DNA of 64,000 bases from MSPOR6 sp964652195 (GCA_964652195.1 CAZZBB010000057.1:169930-233929); one strand, 5' to 3'; positions 26,396 through 36,784 are shown, counted from the first letter of the stretch. The notes: generated by a model from the letters alone, not told the origin. Translations and numbers: made by a program.

Positions 26396-27711
26396 TGGGA
26401 TACATCATAGGTATAGGATTAGTGGCTTTTGCTCTATTCGGTGGTGCGTTATTCATTCTACTCGGTGGTGCCTCTATCATCGGATACGCACTTGAGGGTG
26501 AACCAATATCCCAAATCCTGATTGATATAAATAGGGTCACAAGAAATCCTACCATTCTGATTATACCTCTATTTACTTTCGCCGGATATATCATCGCAGA
26601 AGGAAAAGCACCGCAAAGATTAGTATCATTTGCGCGGGCAAGTGTTGGTTGGTTGCCGGGTGGAATAGCAGTAGTTGTTCTTGTCACCTGTGCATTCTTT
26701 ACTACTTTTACAGGTGCATCTGGTGTAACCATCATTGCACTCGGTGGATTGGTGTATCCAATTCTACGACAGACATATAATGATAGATTCTCTTTAGGTC
26801 TGATAACAGCCTCTGGCAGTATTGGTCTTCTATTCCCGCCAAGTATTCCTTTGGTTCTATATGCAATTATCGCACAAGTTCCAATTACAGCAATGTTCGT
26901 TGCAGGAATGATTCCTGGAGTATTGATTCTTACCATCTTGGGTATATACTGTTGTGGATGGAGTGTCTTCAAACGGACTGAAACCACACCATTCAAATTG
27001 CGTGAATTCCTCAGTTCATTTTGGGATGCAAAGTGGGAACTCCTCTTACCATTTCTGATCCTGGGAGGAATAATTAATATTAAACTCCCTGTGCTAAAAC
27101 ACATAACAGGATTAGTATCTCTTGATGAAGCTGCGGCTTTAACGGTGATTTATGTATGTATAATAGAAATCTGTATCCACCGATCTATCTCTGTGAAAGC
27201 TTTACCTCTATTAGTAAAAGAAAGTATGATACTCGTTGGGGCAATTTTGATTATTCTCGGTATTGCTTTAGGGTTATCAAACTACCTAATCACACTTGAA
27301 GTGCCATATACCATACTTGATTGGATTCAGTCTATTACTGACAATAAAATTATTACGCTGATAGGTTTAAACATTTTCTTACTTCTTGTTGGCTGCCTAA
27401 TGGATATTTTCTCAGCTATAGTTATTGTAGTCCCATTACTCATTCCAATGGCAGAATTATTAGGAATTGACAAAGTACACCTCGGTATAATCGTATTAAC
27501 AAACCTTGAAATCGGATACTTAACACCACCAATTGGTATGAATCTTTTCATTTCCAGTATGAAGTTTGATAGGTCAGTCATAGTACTCTATAGGTCAGTC
27601 CTCTTATTTATCGGTCTATTAATAATTGCACTGTTATGTGTAACTTATATACCAGAATTGAGTCTATGGCTTCCACGCTTACTTGGGATCACTTCTGAAC
27701 CATTATTATAA
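26395..27711 (+). CDS. dctM: TRAP transporter large permease (DctM type)
   Basis: 438 residues, about a dozen membrane helices, DctM family. The conserved blocks include FTTFTGASGVTIIALGGLVYP, GSIGLLFPPSIPLVLYAI, and the second repeat's DIFSAIVIVVPLLIP with LTPPIGMNLF. The start is the ATG at 26395, overlapping the dctQ stop, with GTAGGAG at 26379-26385. It transports the substrate delivered by an extracytoplasmic binding protein, probably a 2-hydroxy or other carboxylic acid given the LarA-like neighbour. Confidence 0.93.
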   Translation: MGYIIGIGLVAFALFGGALFILLGGASIIGYALEGEPISQILIDINRVTRNPTILIIPLFTFAGYIIAEGKAPQRLVSFARASVGWLPGGIAVVVLVTCAFFTTFTGASGVTIIALGGLVYPILRQTYNDRFSLGLITASGSIGLLFPPSIPLVLYAIIAQVPITAMFVAGMIPGVLILTILGIYCCGWSVFKRTETTPFKLREFLSSFWDAKWELLLPFLILGGIINIKLPVLKHITGLVSLDEAAALTVIYVCIIEICIHRSISVKALPLLVKESMILVGAILIILGIALGLSNYLITLEVPYTILDWIQSITDNKIITLIGLNIFLLLVGCLMDIFSAIVIVVPLLIPMAELLGIDKVHLGIIVLTNLEIGYLTPPIGMNLFISSMKFDRSVIVLYRSVLLFIGLLIIALLCVTYIPELSLWLPRLLGITSEPLL

Positions 27712-28045
27712 TATCTTGTTTAATCTATAGAAGAAGTTATTCCTTAGCTAACTATTACGTTCTTAGACAGAACACAATCCAGTTAAACCCAAATTATAGT
27801 CGTTTCTTCATCAAAATAGAAAGCCTACAATTAATGAAAACATGTACTTATTTCGACTATGTAAAGTTTTTGGCATAAAAGCACTGGAAGGTATGTTCTT
27901 CGAATAACGATACGTTTGTAGTTAAGATCGGGGATCGGAATCCAGGAATCAAGGAATCAACGGTATGAATGCCATTTAGGCATTCCCCGCCTACAGAAGA
28001 AATGTAAAAATCGGGGATCGGAATCCCCTCCCCACAGAAGAGTCT
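27712..28045. repeat. Intergenic repeat cluster with REP-like hairpins
   Basis: TTGGCATAAAAGCACTGG and onwards (27870-27929) matches 40337-40396 over 60 ungapped bases with eight differences. It is followed by two hairpins, GAATGCC-ATTTA-GGCATTC (near 27966-27984) and GGGGAT-CGGA-ATCCCC (near 28012-28027). ATCGGGGATCGGAATC occurs twice, and AGGAATCA is tandemly repeated. No gene is seen. This is a repeat-rich spacer, not an operon-internal region. Confidence 0.7.
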
Positions 28046-28104
28046 AATGATTAAATTAACGCATATAGTGTCCAAAACTATACACCCCCCTTATTTCTAA
28101 CCAT

Positions 28105-28133
28105 TTTACATCTAATTCTATTTATGTTATAAT
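28105..28133 (+). promoter_or_regulatory. Sigma-70-like promoter for the BMP lipoprotein gene
   Basis: TTTACA (28105-28110), 17-base spacer, TATAAT (28128-28133); ATG at 28162 with TAGGAG ahead. Confidence 0.8.
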
Positions 28134-28161
28134 TGGTAAAATTATTTATAGGAGACATATC

Positions 28162-29226
28162 ATGAGTAAAGTTCGATTTTTAATAAGCAATCACACAACT
28201 TCTATACTGTTATTGGTTTTATCTTATTGTATATCTTCATTGTTTCTCGGATGTTCTGATTCAAAAACGCAAGATGGATTTAAGGTTGCGATGTTACTCC
28301 CTTCTTCAATTACAGATGGTGGGTGGAATCAGTTAGCCTATGAAGGATTAAAAGCGATCGAAACAGATCTTGATGCAAAAATTGGTTATGTTGAAAGTCC
28401 GACACCGTCTGAACAGGAAGAACACTTTCGTCATTACGCTGCTGAGGGATATGACCTTATTTTCGGACATGGGTATGAATATCAAGGACCTGCGATAAAG
28501 GTAGCCCCAGACTTTCCCAATACTATTTTTATCACCTCATCTGGTGGTACAACCACAGAGAATATTGCTCCTGTTAACTTCAGGATTGAACAACCTGCAT
28601 ATCTAATGGGAATAATAGCAGGGATGATGGCAAAAGAGGGTAAAATAGGCACTATTGGTGGCGAGAATATCAACTCTATCAAGAGTACTTTCATGGCTTT
28701 TGAGGCGGGGGCAAAAAGTGTTAATCCAAATATAGATGTCCGAAATGTATATGTTGGGAACTGGCACGATGCTATAAAAGGGAAAGAACTCTGTGTTCAG
28801 TTAATTAATGAAGGTGTTGATTTCATATTCCCAAATGCTGATGCTGCTGGACTTGGCGCATATTATGCAGCAGAGGACGCACAGAAAGAGGGGAATAAAG
28901 TATATACTTTCGGTGTTAATAGGGATAAGAGTAAGATTTCACCTACAACTGTTTTGGCAAATGGTGTTATAACGCCAAAAGCATTTGTTAAAGTCGCTAA
29001 AGAGGTTAAAGAGGCCAAAGATAATCCCAACAAAGAATTTAAGACGAGACTAATAACCTATAACATGACTACCGATGAAGCAATTTCATTTAATTATAAC
29101 CCCGATATGAAAGATCAGATACCCAAAGAAGTTATTGATGCAGTCGCTGAAGCAAAATCAAAAATATTATCTGGTAAGTTAGAAGTACCTCAAATTGACT
29201 TTACAAACAAGGCAGACAAGGAATAA
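28162..29226 (+). CDS. BMP/PnrA-like ABC transporter substrate-binding lipoprotein
   Basis: 354 residues. A signal sequence ends in the lipobox LGC (Cys about 30). FKVAMLLPSSITDGGWNQLAYEGL is the N-terminal pattern of the Bmp/Med/PnrA family, and GYDLIFGHGYEYQGPA and a FEAGAKSVNP segment support it. Relatives bind purine nucleosides or act as lipoprotein transport components. It has its own promoter. No permease or ATPase follows; the next gene is formate dehydrogenase, 105 bp downstream. Confidence 0.9.
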   Translation: MSKVRFLISNHTTSILLLVLSYCISSLFLGCSDSKTQDGFKVAMLLPSSITDGGWNQLAYEGLKAIETDLDAKIGYVESPTPSEQEEHFRHYAAEGYDLIFGHGYEYQGPAIKVAPDFPNTIFITSSGGTTTENIAPVNFRIEQPAYLMGIIAGMMAKEGKIGTIGGENINSIKSTFMAFEAGAKSVNPNIDVRNVYVGNWHDAIKGKELCVQLINEGVDFIFPNADAAGLGAYYAAEDAQKEGNKVYTFGVNRDKSKISPTTVLANGVITPKAFVKVAKEVKEAKDNPNKEFKTRLITYNMTTDEAISFNYNPDMKDQIPKEVIDAVAEAKSKILSGKLEVPQIDFTNKADKE

Positions 29227-29331
29227 TGAGCAATTCATACTTTATTCCTATAAGATCAGGAATTGCACCACATTTACCATGTTAATCAGTCGGTAATTCA
29301 ATAGATAATGACATAAGAAAGGTTTTGTTTG

Positions 29332-32028
29332 ATGACTCTAAAAATGCAGATTGATGATGTAGAAGTCACTTTTTCTGAGGGGGAAACGGTGCTTGAAGTA
29401 GCACAACGTCATCAGAAAGAAATCCCTACATTATGTTATGACAATCGATTGGAACCGTTTGGGGGATGTCGTCTCTGTATCGTAGAATTAGTAGGGGCAC
29501 GTAATCCTATTGCTTCTTGCACGACTCAAGCTACTGAAGGAATGGTTATTCTTACTTCGACCGATTCCATAGAGACTTATCGGAAAACACTCCTTGAAAT
29601 GGTGGCAAGTGAAAATCGTGAAATTGATGTCCATCCATTACGCGGGTATGCTTCAAACGAATTTGCAAATCTAAGTAATCAGTATCAAATCGATTCATCT
29701 CATTTTTCTGGTGCAAAGTCTGGTACCACTAAGTCAGATGATAACCCTTTTATTCTAAGAGATTATGAACTATGTATCTCCTGCTATCGGTGTGTCCGGG
29801 TCTGTGCGGAACAGGAAGGGGACCATGCAATAAATGTCATGAATCGAGGATTTCATACACAAATCATTACAGAATTCGATGGATTGCTAAAGAACTCTGC
29901 ATGTACATTCTGTGGTCAATGTATCCAAACATGTCCAACAGGTGCGCTTGCAGATAAAAAGGCGCTCAGAGCAGTTGAGCATGTAAAAGATTCTGAAATC
30001 AATAAAACGCGTACTATTTGTGCCTATTGTGGTGTAGGTTGTTCTGTAGACATATTGACAAATGATGAGAAAATTATAGGTATTCATCCAGCAATGGATG
30101 GTCCTGCAAACGAAGGTGCACTCTGTGTAAAAGGTCAGTTCGCTTATGATTTTGTTCAACACCCTGACCGTCTTAAAACCCCTCTTGTCCGTGGTGAGGA
30201 CGGAGACCTACACGAATGTACTTGGGATGATGCACTTGATAAAGCTGCAGAGGGTTTTAGAAAGGTATATAAGGAGCACGGTAAGTATAGTATCTATGGA
30301 ATTGCATCAGGACGCGCACCCAGTGAAGCATCATATCTAATGCAGAAGTTCATACGGGCGGGATTCGGCACAAACTACATAGACAATTGCAGCCGTGCCT
30401 GACATGCCCCAACCGTTGCAGGTCTGGCAGCGACAATCGGACGTGGGGCAATGTCTAATCCTTTGGTAGATATGCAAAAACCCGATGTCATATTTTGTAT
30501 CGGTACCAACATGACAGAATGCCATCCTGTAGCTGCAACCGGACTTAAAAAGGCTATTGCTCGTGGTGCAAAGTTAATTGTGGCAGATCCAAGACGGATA
30601 GGATTAGCAGAATTATCTCACCTATATCTACCGTTACGAGTGGGTTCAGATACTGCATTACTTCTCGGTATGGCACATGTGATTGCCCGGGAAGGATTGA
30701 TTAATGAGGATTTCATTCAAGATCGAACAACAGGTTTTGATGATTTCTTTGAACACATCACCCAATGGACGCCAGAATGGGCAGAATCAATCACAGGTGT
30801 TCCGGCAAAAGACATTGAAACTGCAGCAAAGTGGTATGGCGCAGCAGATAAAGGAGCTATATATTATACACTTGGTATTACTGAACATATCTGTGGGGTA
30901 GAAAATGTTCAAAGTCTATGTAACCTTGCCTTGATGACGGGTCATGTAGGGCGCGAAGGTACGGGTATCAACCCTATGCGTGGACAGAATAATATTCAAG
31001 GAGCAGGAGATACAGGTGCTCTACCTAATAACTATCCCGGGTTTCAATCGGTCACCGATCCAAAACATCAGGAGAAGTTTAAGGAAGCCTATGGCAAAGA
31101 AATCGACATTGAGAAAGGGATCACAAAAGTCACAGCATTAGATTTGTGTGGTGATAGTATCCATGCCATGCTTATTGATGGTGAAAATACACTAATATCT
31201 GATCCCGACCGTGAACACTGTGAACATGCACTACGTTCTTTAGAACATCTCGTAGTCATTGATATATTCTTAACCGAAACAGCTGAACTTGCAGATATCG
31301 TCCTACCAGCAACGGCTTGGGGTGAAACTGATGGGGTATGCACAAATACTGAACGACGTGTACAACGGATACGGGCAGCTGTTCCGCCTCCCGGAAATGC
31401 AAAATCTGATTGGTGGATAATATCTCAGATTGCTCAACGGCTCGGATTCAACGGTTTTGACTTTGATGAACCGAAACCAATTTTCAACGAGTTGTGTGAT
31501 CTATCACCAATTTATGCAGGTTTGGATTGGGATAGAATTGATATGGGAGAATATCAGTGGCCAGTACCACATAAAGATCATCTGGGGACACCAAGATTAC
31601 ATGAGGATTCATTTATAAATGGTAAAGGCATCTTTTCATCAGTTCACTACAGAGATCCGGCTGAAACTATTAGTGATGAATTCCCTGTATGGTTAACAAC
31701 TGGAAGAAGGTTACAATCCTATCATACACGAACCCAAACAGGAAGAGCACAAGGGATTGACTATCTATTGCCAGAAGAAACTCTGGAAGTGAATCCAAAT
31801 GACCTGAAAAAATGGAAATTGGTTGATGGCGAATGGTGTAGAATGAGGAGTGCAAGGGGTGCTATTGAGATTAAAGTTAAGGCTACTGACCGATCCCCAC
31901 GCGGTACTGTTTTTGCAAGTTTCAGTTTCTCAGATGTACCTGTAAATGTATTAACCGGATCAGGATATGATCCGATTACACATACTGCAGAACTAAAGGT
32001 GTGCCCCGTAAAAATTGAACCATTATAA
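29332..32028 (+). CDS. fdhA: Formate dehydrogenase alpha subunit, selenocysteine-containing (UGA read through at codon 357)
   Basis: One 898-residue protein, read through an in-frame TGA at 30400-30402. Order of domains: NuoG-like 2Fe-2S (CYDNRLEPFGGCRLC), Cys/His-binding region near 100, two 4Fe-4S motifs (CISCYRCVRVC; CTFCGQCIQTC), then the molybdopterin oxidoreductase with CAYCGVGC. Around the TGA the text is DNCSRA-Sec-HAPTVAGL, the FdhA/FdhF active site. Downstream motifs such as GREGTGINPMRGQNNIQGAGD follow without a break in frame. A SECIS hairpin lies right after the TGA. The start is ATG 29332. It oxidises formate or reduces CO2; the FdhB/NuoF-like diaphorase subunits are not adjacent. 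Confidence 0.96.
30400..30432 (+). promoter_or_regulatory. Bacterial SECIS element after the UGA codon
   Basis: TGA 30400-30402. CGTTGC (30414-30419) pairs with GCAGCG (30427-30432) around the loop AGGTCTG, a 6-bp stem with one G-U. The GGUCU in the loop, 18 nt after the UGA, matches the loop sequence and spacing of the known E. coli fdhF SECIS that binds SelB. Confidence 0.92.
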
Positions 32029-32039
32029 GGAGAAAAACA

Positions 32040-32348
32040 ATGAAATGGAAATCAAGTTGGTTAGAACAAAGTGACGATGTTGAGGTTTTAAAGGTGCAAT
32101 TAGAATCAGAAGGTTTCGATCCGTATCAGTGGTCAGGTCGACCAGGTGGTGCATACCTTGATTATATCCATTCACAGGATGAAGTTGTATGTGTACTATC
32201 TGGTACTGCTGAGGCAAAAGTAGAAGATGATACGGATACTGTCAAACGGGGAGATAGAATTGATGTTCCTGCAAATACATATCATTCTCTAACCGTTACA
32301 AGCACAGAACCACTCGTAGTGTTAACAGGAATGCGTAAAGGGAAATAG
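32040..32348 (+). CDS. Small cupin-domain protein
   Basis: 102 residues, single cupin barrel. Candidate motif 1 is YIHSQDEVVCVLSGTAEA, and motif 2 is RGDRIDVPANTYHSLTV. It lies 11 bp downstream of fdhA with AAGGAG before the ATG and is probably co-transcribed. Ligands are partly degenerate (motif 1 has only one His). Function is unknown; possible roles include a metal-binding accessory or a sugar-type isomerase. Confidence 0.85.
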   Translation: MKWKSSWLEQSDDVEVLKVQLESEGFDPYQWSGRPGGAYLDYIHSQDEVVCVLSGTAEAKVEDDTDTVKRGDRIDVPANTYHSLTVTSTEPLVVLTGMRKGK

Positions 32349-32493
32349 TTGTTAGGTATATTGTTTAATATAAACCTCACCCAATTCCTTCCTATCTCAG
32401 AGCTATATTAAGACTGCAGCTCTAAAAGCATTTAGACCAAGAAATAAACTCTCATTTTGTTGAACTAATTACTAATTGAATGAAAGGACTCAT

Positions 32494-33981
32494 ATGAATA
32501 TCACAGTAGAAATTGGTGATTTTCGCCAAATACAAACTGATGCAGTTGTTATCCCTCTCCTTGAGGATGATCTACACAATGATCTCCTCTTAGCGGCTGA
32601 TTCTGCTTTAGAAGGACGTATACAGTCGTTATTAAATCTCGGAGACTTTAAAGGGAAACTTAAGTCGACTGCTGTTTTATATACAAATGGATCAATTAAT
32701 GCACCACGGATTATCCTAATAGGTCTTGGTAAGTTTTCAGAACTTGACACAGAAAAGGTACGACAGGCTTCTGGACATACCGCAAAGTATGCACGGGACC
32801 TTGGTATAACATCAATAGCAGTACCCATTCCTCCTGAAGCACAAGATGATTGGATCCAAGGTGCAGTCGAAGCAAGTCTATTATCTTTATATGAATTTAA
32901 ACAACACCAGACAGAAGATGATAATGATGAAAATGAGAATAAAAAACTTGAATCACTCACTCTTCTTGTTAGTGGTGATACAGAAAAAACATCCCTGGAA
33001 CGTCCTGTTATCCGTGGGAAAATTATTGCAGATGGAACTATCCTTGCCAGAAATCTTAGCAATCAACCCAGTAATCATCTCACCCCAACACAACTTGCTG
33101 AAAAAGCAGAAGAAGTGGCAGCATCTACGGGTCTGAAATGTACTGTTTTTGACAAAGCAATTCTCGAAGAGAAAGGATTTAGAACGCTATTAGCAGTATC
33201 GCAAGGTAGTGCGGAAGAGCCGCGTTTCATTATATTGGAACATACACCTGAAGGTGATGAAAAGGAAACCGTTGTTATCGTTGGCAAAGGTATTACTTTT
33301 GATACAGGGGGTATCTCTCTCAAATCTGGAAGTGGGATGCATGAAATGAAACACGATATGTCCGGTGCAGCTGCTGTCTTGGGTGCAATGCAAGTTATAG
33401 GACACATTAAACCGAGTGTGCGGGTTATTGGTCTTATCGCTGCATCAGAAAATATGCCTGGGTCAACAGCAATTAAACCTGGGGATGTTGTAACTTCTTA
33501 TGGTGGAAAAACAATTGAAATCCTTAATACCGATGCGGAAGGACGATTAATATTAGCAGATTCCCTCGGTTGGACAGCACAGTATGAACCACAAGGTGTG
33601 GTTGACTTAGCAACACTTACAGGTGCAGTAATTACTTGCCTTGGACATATTGCTGCTGGGGCATTAGGCACTGATGATGCACTTATGGAGAAGGTTAAAA
33701 AAGCCGGTGAAAAAACTCACGAACGCGTTTGGGAATTACCACTATGGGATGATTATGATGAAGGCGTAAAAAGTACTATCGCTGATGTAAAGAATATCGG
33801 TGATGGTACATCAGGTACGATTGCAGGGGCTGCTTTCTTAAAGAAGTTTGCGGTTGGTTATCCCTGGGTTCATCTTGATATTGCTGGCACAGCATGGGGG
33901 ATGAAAGGTTCTACATATATTCCTGATTCTGCCTCCGGTTATGGCGTTAGATTGTTAGTGCAATTGGTTGAAGATTGGTAA
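32494..33981 (+). CDS. pepA: Leucyl aminopeptidase (M17)
   Basis: Dinuclear-metal cytosolic exopeptidase, 495 residues from the ATG at 32494 (AAAGG ahead; an upstream TTG would add six residues). The catalytic domain shows GKGITFDTGGISLK with the metal-binding Lys and Asp, KHDMSGAAAVLGAM, and the signature NTDAEGRL with ILADSL behind it. The C-terminus ends with WVHLDIAGTAWG and the GYGVRLL loop. The N-terminal domain carries an acidic insertion around 150-160. It is followed by a strong bidirectional terminator. Confidence 0.96.
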   Translation: MNITVEIGDFRQIQTDAVVIPLLEDDLHNDLLLAADSALEGRIQSLLNLGDFKGKLKSTAVLYTNGSINAPRIILIGLGKFSELDTEKVRQASGHTAKYARDLGITSIAVPIPPEAQDDWIQGAVEASLLSLYEFKQHQTEDDNDENENKKLESLTLLVSGDTEKTSLERPVIRGKIIADGTILARNLSNQPSNHLTPTQLAEKAEEVAASTGLKCTVFDKAILEEKGFRTLLAVSQGSAEEPRFIILEHTPEGDEKETVVIVGKGITFDTGGISLKSGSGMHEMKHDMSGAAAVLGAMQVIGHIKPSVRVIGLIAASENMPGSTAIKPGDVVTSYGGKTIEILNTDAEGRLILADSLGWTAQYEPQGVVDLATLTGAVITCLGHIAAGALGTDDALMEKVKKAGEKTHERVWELPLWDDYDEGVKSTIADVKNIGDGTSGTIAGAAFLKKFAVGYPWVHLDIAGTAWGMKGSTYIPDSASGYGVRLLVQLVEDW

Positions 33982-34001
33982 GTACTAATTGAGAAAGCAT
34001 T

Positions 34002-34038
34002 AAAAATAGGGATAGACGAAAAGTCTATCCCTATTTTT
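34002..34038. terminator. Bidirectional intrinsic terminator between pepA and leuA
   Basis: AAAAATAGGGATAGAC (34002-34017), loop GAAAA, GTCTATCCCTATTTTT (34023-34038): a perfect 16-bp stem with A/T tracts on both sides, located between convergent genes. Confidence 0.95.
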
Positions 34039-34057
34039 ATATTACGATATTTAAGTA

Positions 34058-35611
34058 TTAACCTTCGGATCGAAGTTGAATTAGTTTATTAACTGCGTGA
34101 ATATATGCCTTGGCACTTGCTTCTATGATATCTGTACTTGCCCCATTTCCAGTAATAACACGTCCATTGTCTTGCACCTTCAATGTCACCTCACCGATAG
34201 CATCTTCACCTTCCGTCACTGACCGTATCTGATAATCGATTAAATTAAGTTTTATTTTAACGATCTGACTAATAGCCTTAAAAGCTGCATCAACTGGACC
34301 ATCTCCGGTAGATGCATTCTCGACCATACCTTCTTCAGTACGAATTCCAATAGTAGTTGTCGATGATATTTTAGTTCCACTGACTACCTGTATATAATCT
34401 AATTCATAGGTTGCTGGTACGGATCGTATTTCATCACTCATAATCACTTCAAGGTCTGCATCATGTACGGCTTTTTTCTTATCTGCAACCTTTAGAAACC
34501 GTTCGTATACTTTCTCTAATTGATCTTGGTCTATTTCATATCCAAGTTCACTTAAACGGTGTTTTAGTGCATTGCGACCAGACCTCGGACTGAGAATTAT
34601 CTGACTCTCTTTCCATCCAATTTCTTCTGGATCTATGATTTCGAATGTTACACGAGATTTAATTATCCCATCTTGGTGAATTCCTGAACTGTGTGCAAAA
34701 GCATTTTCACCAACAATAGCCTTATTCGGTTGAACAGGAATACCCATTGTCCTACTCACACGTCTACTTATAGGAACTATTTCTGTTGCATTTATATCTG
34801 TATAGTATCCTTCATAGTAATCCCTTCGGGTTCGGATTGCCATGACCACTTCCTCTAATGAAGTATTCCCTGCGCGTTCTCCAAGTCCATTGATGGTACA
34901 CTCAATCTGACGTGCACCGTGCTCAACGGCAAACAGACTATTTGCAACTGCCAATCCTAAGTCATTATGACAATGTACACTGATGATAGCATCATCAATA
35001 TTCGCTACATTTTCTTTGATACCAGCAATAAGATTCCCAAATTCTGCTGGTACAGTCCATCCGACTGTTTCTGGAATATTAACAACAGACGCTCCGGCAG
35101 CGATGACTGCTTCAACGACTTCATATAAATAGGATAATTCCGTCCTACCTGCATCCATAGGTGAAAACTCTACAGTCGGATCTGGATGATCAGTACACAG
35201 ACTTTTAGCATAAGCGACAGCCTCAATAGCCATCTCTAATGTCCTTTCAGGTGTTGTCCGTGTGATCCGTTCCATATGGATGGTTGATGTTCCTACAAAT
35301 GTGTGGATTCTGGCCCGTGGAGCATCCTGAATTGCTTTCCAGGCAGCAGTAATATCTTTCTCTACAACGCGTGATAATGCACAGATCTCAGGACCTTGTA
35401 CCTCGTTAGCTATTCGTTTCACAGCATCAAAATCTCCAGGTGAAGAGATAGGAAAACCTGCTTCAATAATATCAACATTTAACTTAGCAAGATGCTTGGC
35501 AATTTCTAACTTCTCTTCAATCCCAAGTGCTGCACCGGGTGTCTGTTCTGCATCACGGAGTGTCGTATCAAAAATATATACCTTTTCCTGATTAGTTTCA
35601 AAATCGTCCAC
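34058..35611 (-). CDS. leuA: 2-isopropylmalate synthase
   Basis: First committed enzyme of leucine synthesis: 2-oxoisovalerate plus acetyl-CoA. I start at GTG 35611, because GGAGGG lies 7 nt upstream; the longer TTG start overlaps that site. The 517 residues are family-like: metal-binding YIFDTTLRDAEQTPG, the central VHCHNDLGLAVANS, GERAGNTSLEEV, GIHQDGI, and a C-terminal LeuA allosteric domain that starts near 390 with SDEIRSVPATYELDYIQV. The gene is minus-strand and 63 bp downstream of aroF, so the two are probably one transcript. Confidence 0.95.
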   Translation of the reverse strand: MDDFETNQEKVYIFDTTLRDAEQTPGAALGIEEKLEIAKHLAKLNVDIIEAGFPISSPGDFDAVKRIANEVQGPEICALSRVVEKDITAAWKAIQDAPRARIHTFVGTSTIHMERITRTTPERTLEMAIEAVAYAKSLCTDHPDPTVEFSPMDAGRTELSYLYEVVEAVIAAGASVVNIPETVGWTVPAEFGNLIAGIKENVANIDDAIISVHCHNDLGLAVANSLFAVEHGARQIECTINGLGERAGNTSLEEVVMAIRTRRDYYEGYYTDINATEIVPISRRVSRTMGIPVQPNKAIVGENAFAHSSGIHQDGIIKSRVTFEIIDPEEIGWKESQIILSPRSGRNALKHRLSELGYEIDQDQLEKVYERFLKVADKKKAVHDADLEVIMSDEIRSVPATYELDYIQVVSGTKISSTTTIGIRTEEGMVENASTGDGPVDAAFKAISQIVKIKLNLIDYQIRSVTEGEDAIGEVTLKVQDNGRVITGNGASTDIIEASAKAYIHAVNKLIQLRSEG

Positions 35612-35674
35612 TGACTTACCCTCCAAGGTCTAAATAAACCGCTATAAATGGATAATGTAAATTCTAAATATACC

Positions 35675-36691
35675 TTATATCTCACGACCAACAGCTATGG
35701 CAATCGGCTTTAGATCATTCATTAGTGTTTCAAATTGATCAGGGAATAAAGACTGAGCACCGTCCCCTGTCATTGAATTGTCTGGATCATGATGAACTTC
35801 AAGTAATAATCCATCTGCACCTGCTGCCACTGAGGCTTTTGTCATATCACATACCAGACTACGGATACCTGTACCATGGCTTGGATCAACGACAATTGGA
35901 AGATGACTTAATTCATGAACAACAGGAACGGCATTAAGATCCAGCGTATTCCGTGTATGTGTTTCAAATGTTCGGATACCTCTTTCACATAGAATCACAT
36001 CTGGATTCCCTTCAGAAAGGATATATTCCGCCGCAAGTAGCCATTCTTCAATTGTTGATGACATCCCTCTTTTTAATATTACAGGTTTACGCGCCCGTCC
36101 CACCTCTTTTAAAAGATAGAAATTGGTCATATTCCGCGTTCCAAGTTGAAAAATGTCTGTTGATTCACCAACAATTTCAACTTCATGAGGTGTCATAACT
36201 TCAGTGACAATACCTAATCCTGTCTCCTCTTTGGCTGCCATCAGCATTTTTAATGCTTCTTCACCAAATCCTTGGAAACTATACGGACCCGTTCGAGGTT
36301 TAAAGGCACCACCCCTAATAAATTCTGCACCAGCCTGCTTAACCTGTTTAGCAATGGTCACAATCTGTTCTGTACTTTCCACTGCACAGGGACCAGCCAT
36401 AACTGACAACTTTTTCCCCCCAATCTTAGTTCCGTTTGCCCCGATTACGGTGGCTTCATCACGGAACTGGCGGCTTGCTAATTTATAAGGCGCGGTAATT
36501 GGCATTGTCCTTTCTACACCAGACATCGACTCCATTGGAATATCGCCAAGCAATGTCTTATCTCCTATTACACCGATTACGGTGCGTTGTTCTCCAGTTG
36601 AAACTTGGGCTTTCAACCCAACACTTTCAATCCTATTAACTATAGCATTAATCTGGTCAGGTGTTGCATCCGATTTGGTAACGATTACCAT
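35675..36691 (-). CDS. aroF: 3-deoxy-7-phosphoheptulonate synthase (DAHP synthase, type I-beta-like)
   Basis: First enzyme of the shikimate pathway (PEP plus erythrose-4-phosphate). 338 residues from ATG 36691, preceded by GGAGGG. An N-terminal ferredoxin-like/ACT-type segment (about 1-70) is followed by the barrel with SVMAGPCAVES, RGGAFKPRTGPYSFQG, ILKRGMSSTIEEWL, CERGIRTFE, and PIVVDPSHGTG. The N-terminal domain is where tyrosine or phenylalanine feedback acts in this subclass. The leader contains a terminator-like hairpin with a competing pairing, so expression may also be attenuated. leuA follows. Confidence 0.95.
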   Translation of the reverse strand: MVIVTKSDATPDQINAIVNRIESVGLKAQVSTGEQRTVIGVIGDKTLLGDIPMESMSGVERTMPITAPYKLASRQFRDEATVIGANGTKIGGKKLSVMAGPCAVESTEQIVTIAKQVKQAGAEFIRGGAFKPRTGPYSFQGFGEEALKMLMAAKEETGLGIVTEVMTPHEVEIVGESTDIFQLGTRNMTNFYLLKEVGRARKPVILKRGMSSTIEEWLLAAEYILSEGNPDVILCERGIRTFETHTRNTLDLNAVPVVHELSHLPIVVDPSHGTGIRSLVCDMTKASVAAGADGLLLEVHHDPDNSMTGDGAQSLFPDQFETLMNDLKPIAIAVGREI

Positions 36692-36743
36692 GGTATTCAA
36701 TTCCCTCCGCCAAAACTCGAAATGTAATTTCAATTACTTGATT

Positions 36744-36784
36744 AAAAAAAATAACCCAACATCGATTCTTTATCGACGCTGGGT
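36744..36784 (-). terminator. Intrinsic terminator-like hairpin in the aroF leader (candidate attenuator)
   Basis: On the minus strand ACCCAGCGTCGAT, loop AAAGA, ATCGATGTTGGGT (complement of 36754-36784) make a 13-bp stem with two G-U pairs, followed by a T-rich run (complement of 36744-36752). It ends about 50 bp before the aroF ATG. Confidence 0.82.

Noticed and set aside
29332..32028. Formate dehydrogenase looks split by a TGA, as if a pseudogene or two genes.
   Set aside because: The TGA is at the selenocysteine position, and a SECIS hairpin with correct spacing follows; one gene.
32490..33062. A 190-codon frame on the minus strand opposite pepA.
   Set aside because: It is the antisense shadow of a clear M17 aminopeptidase and has no domain pattern.
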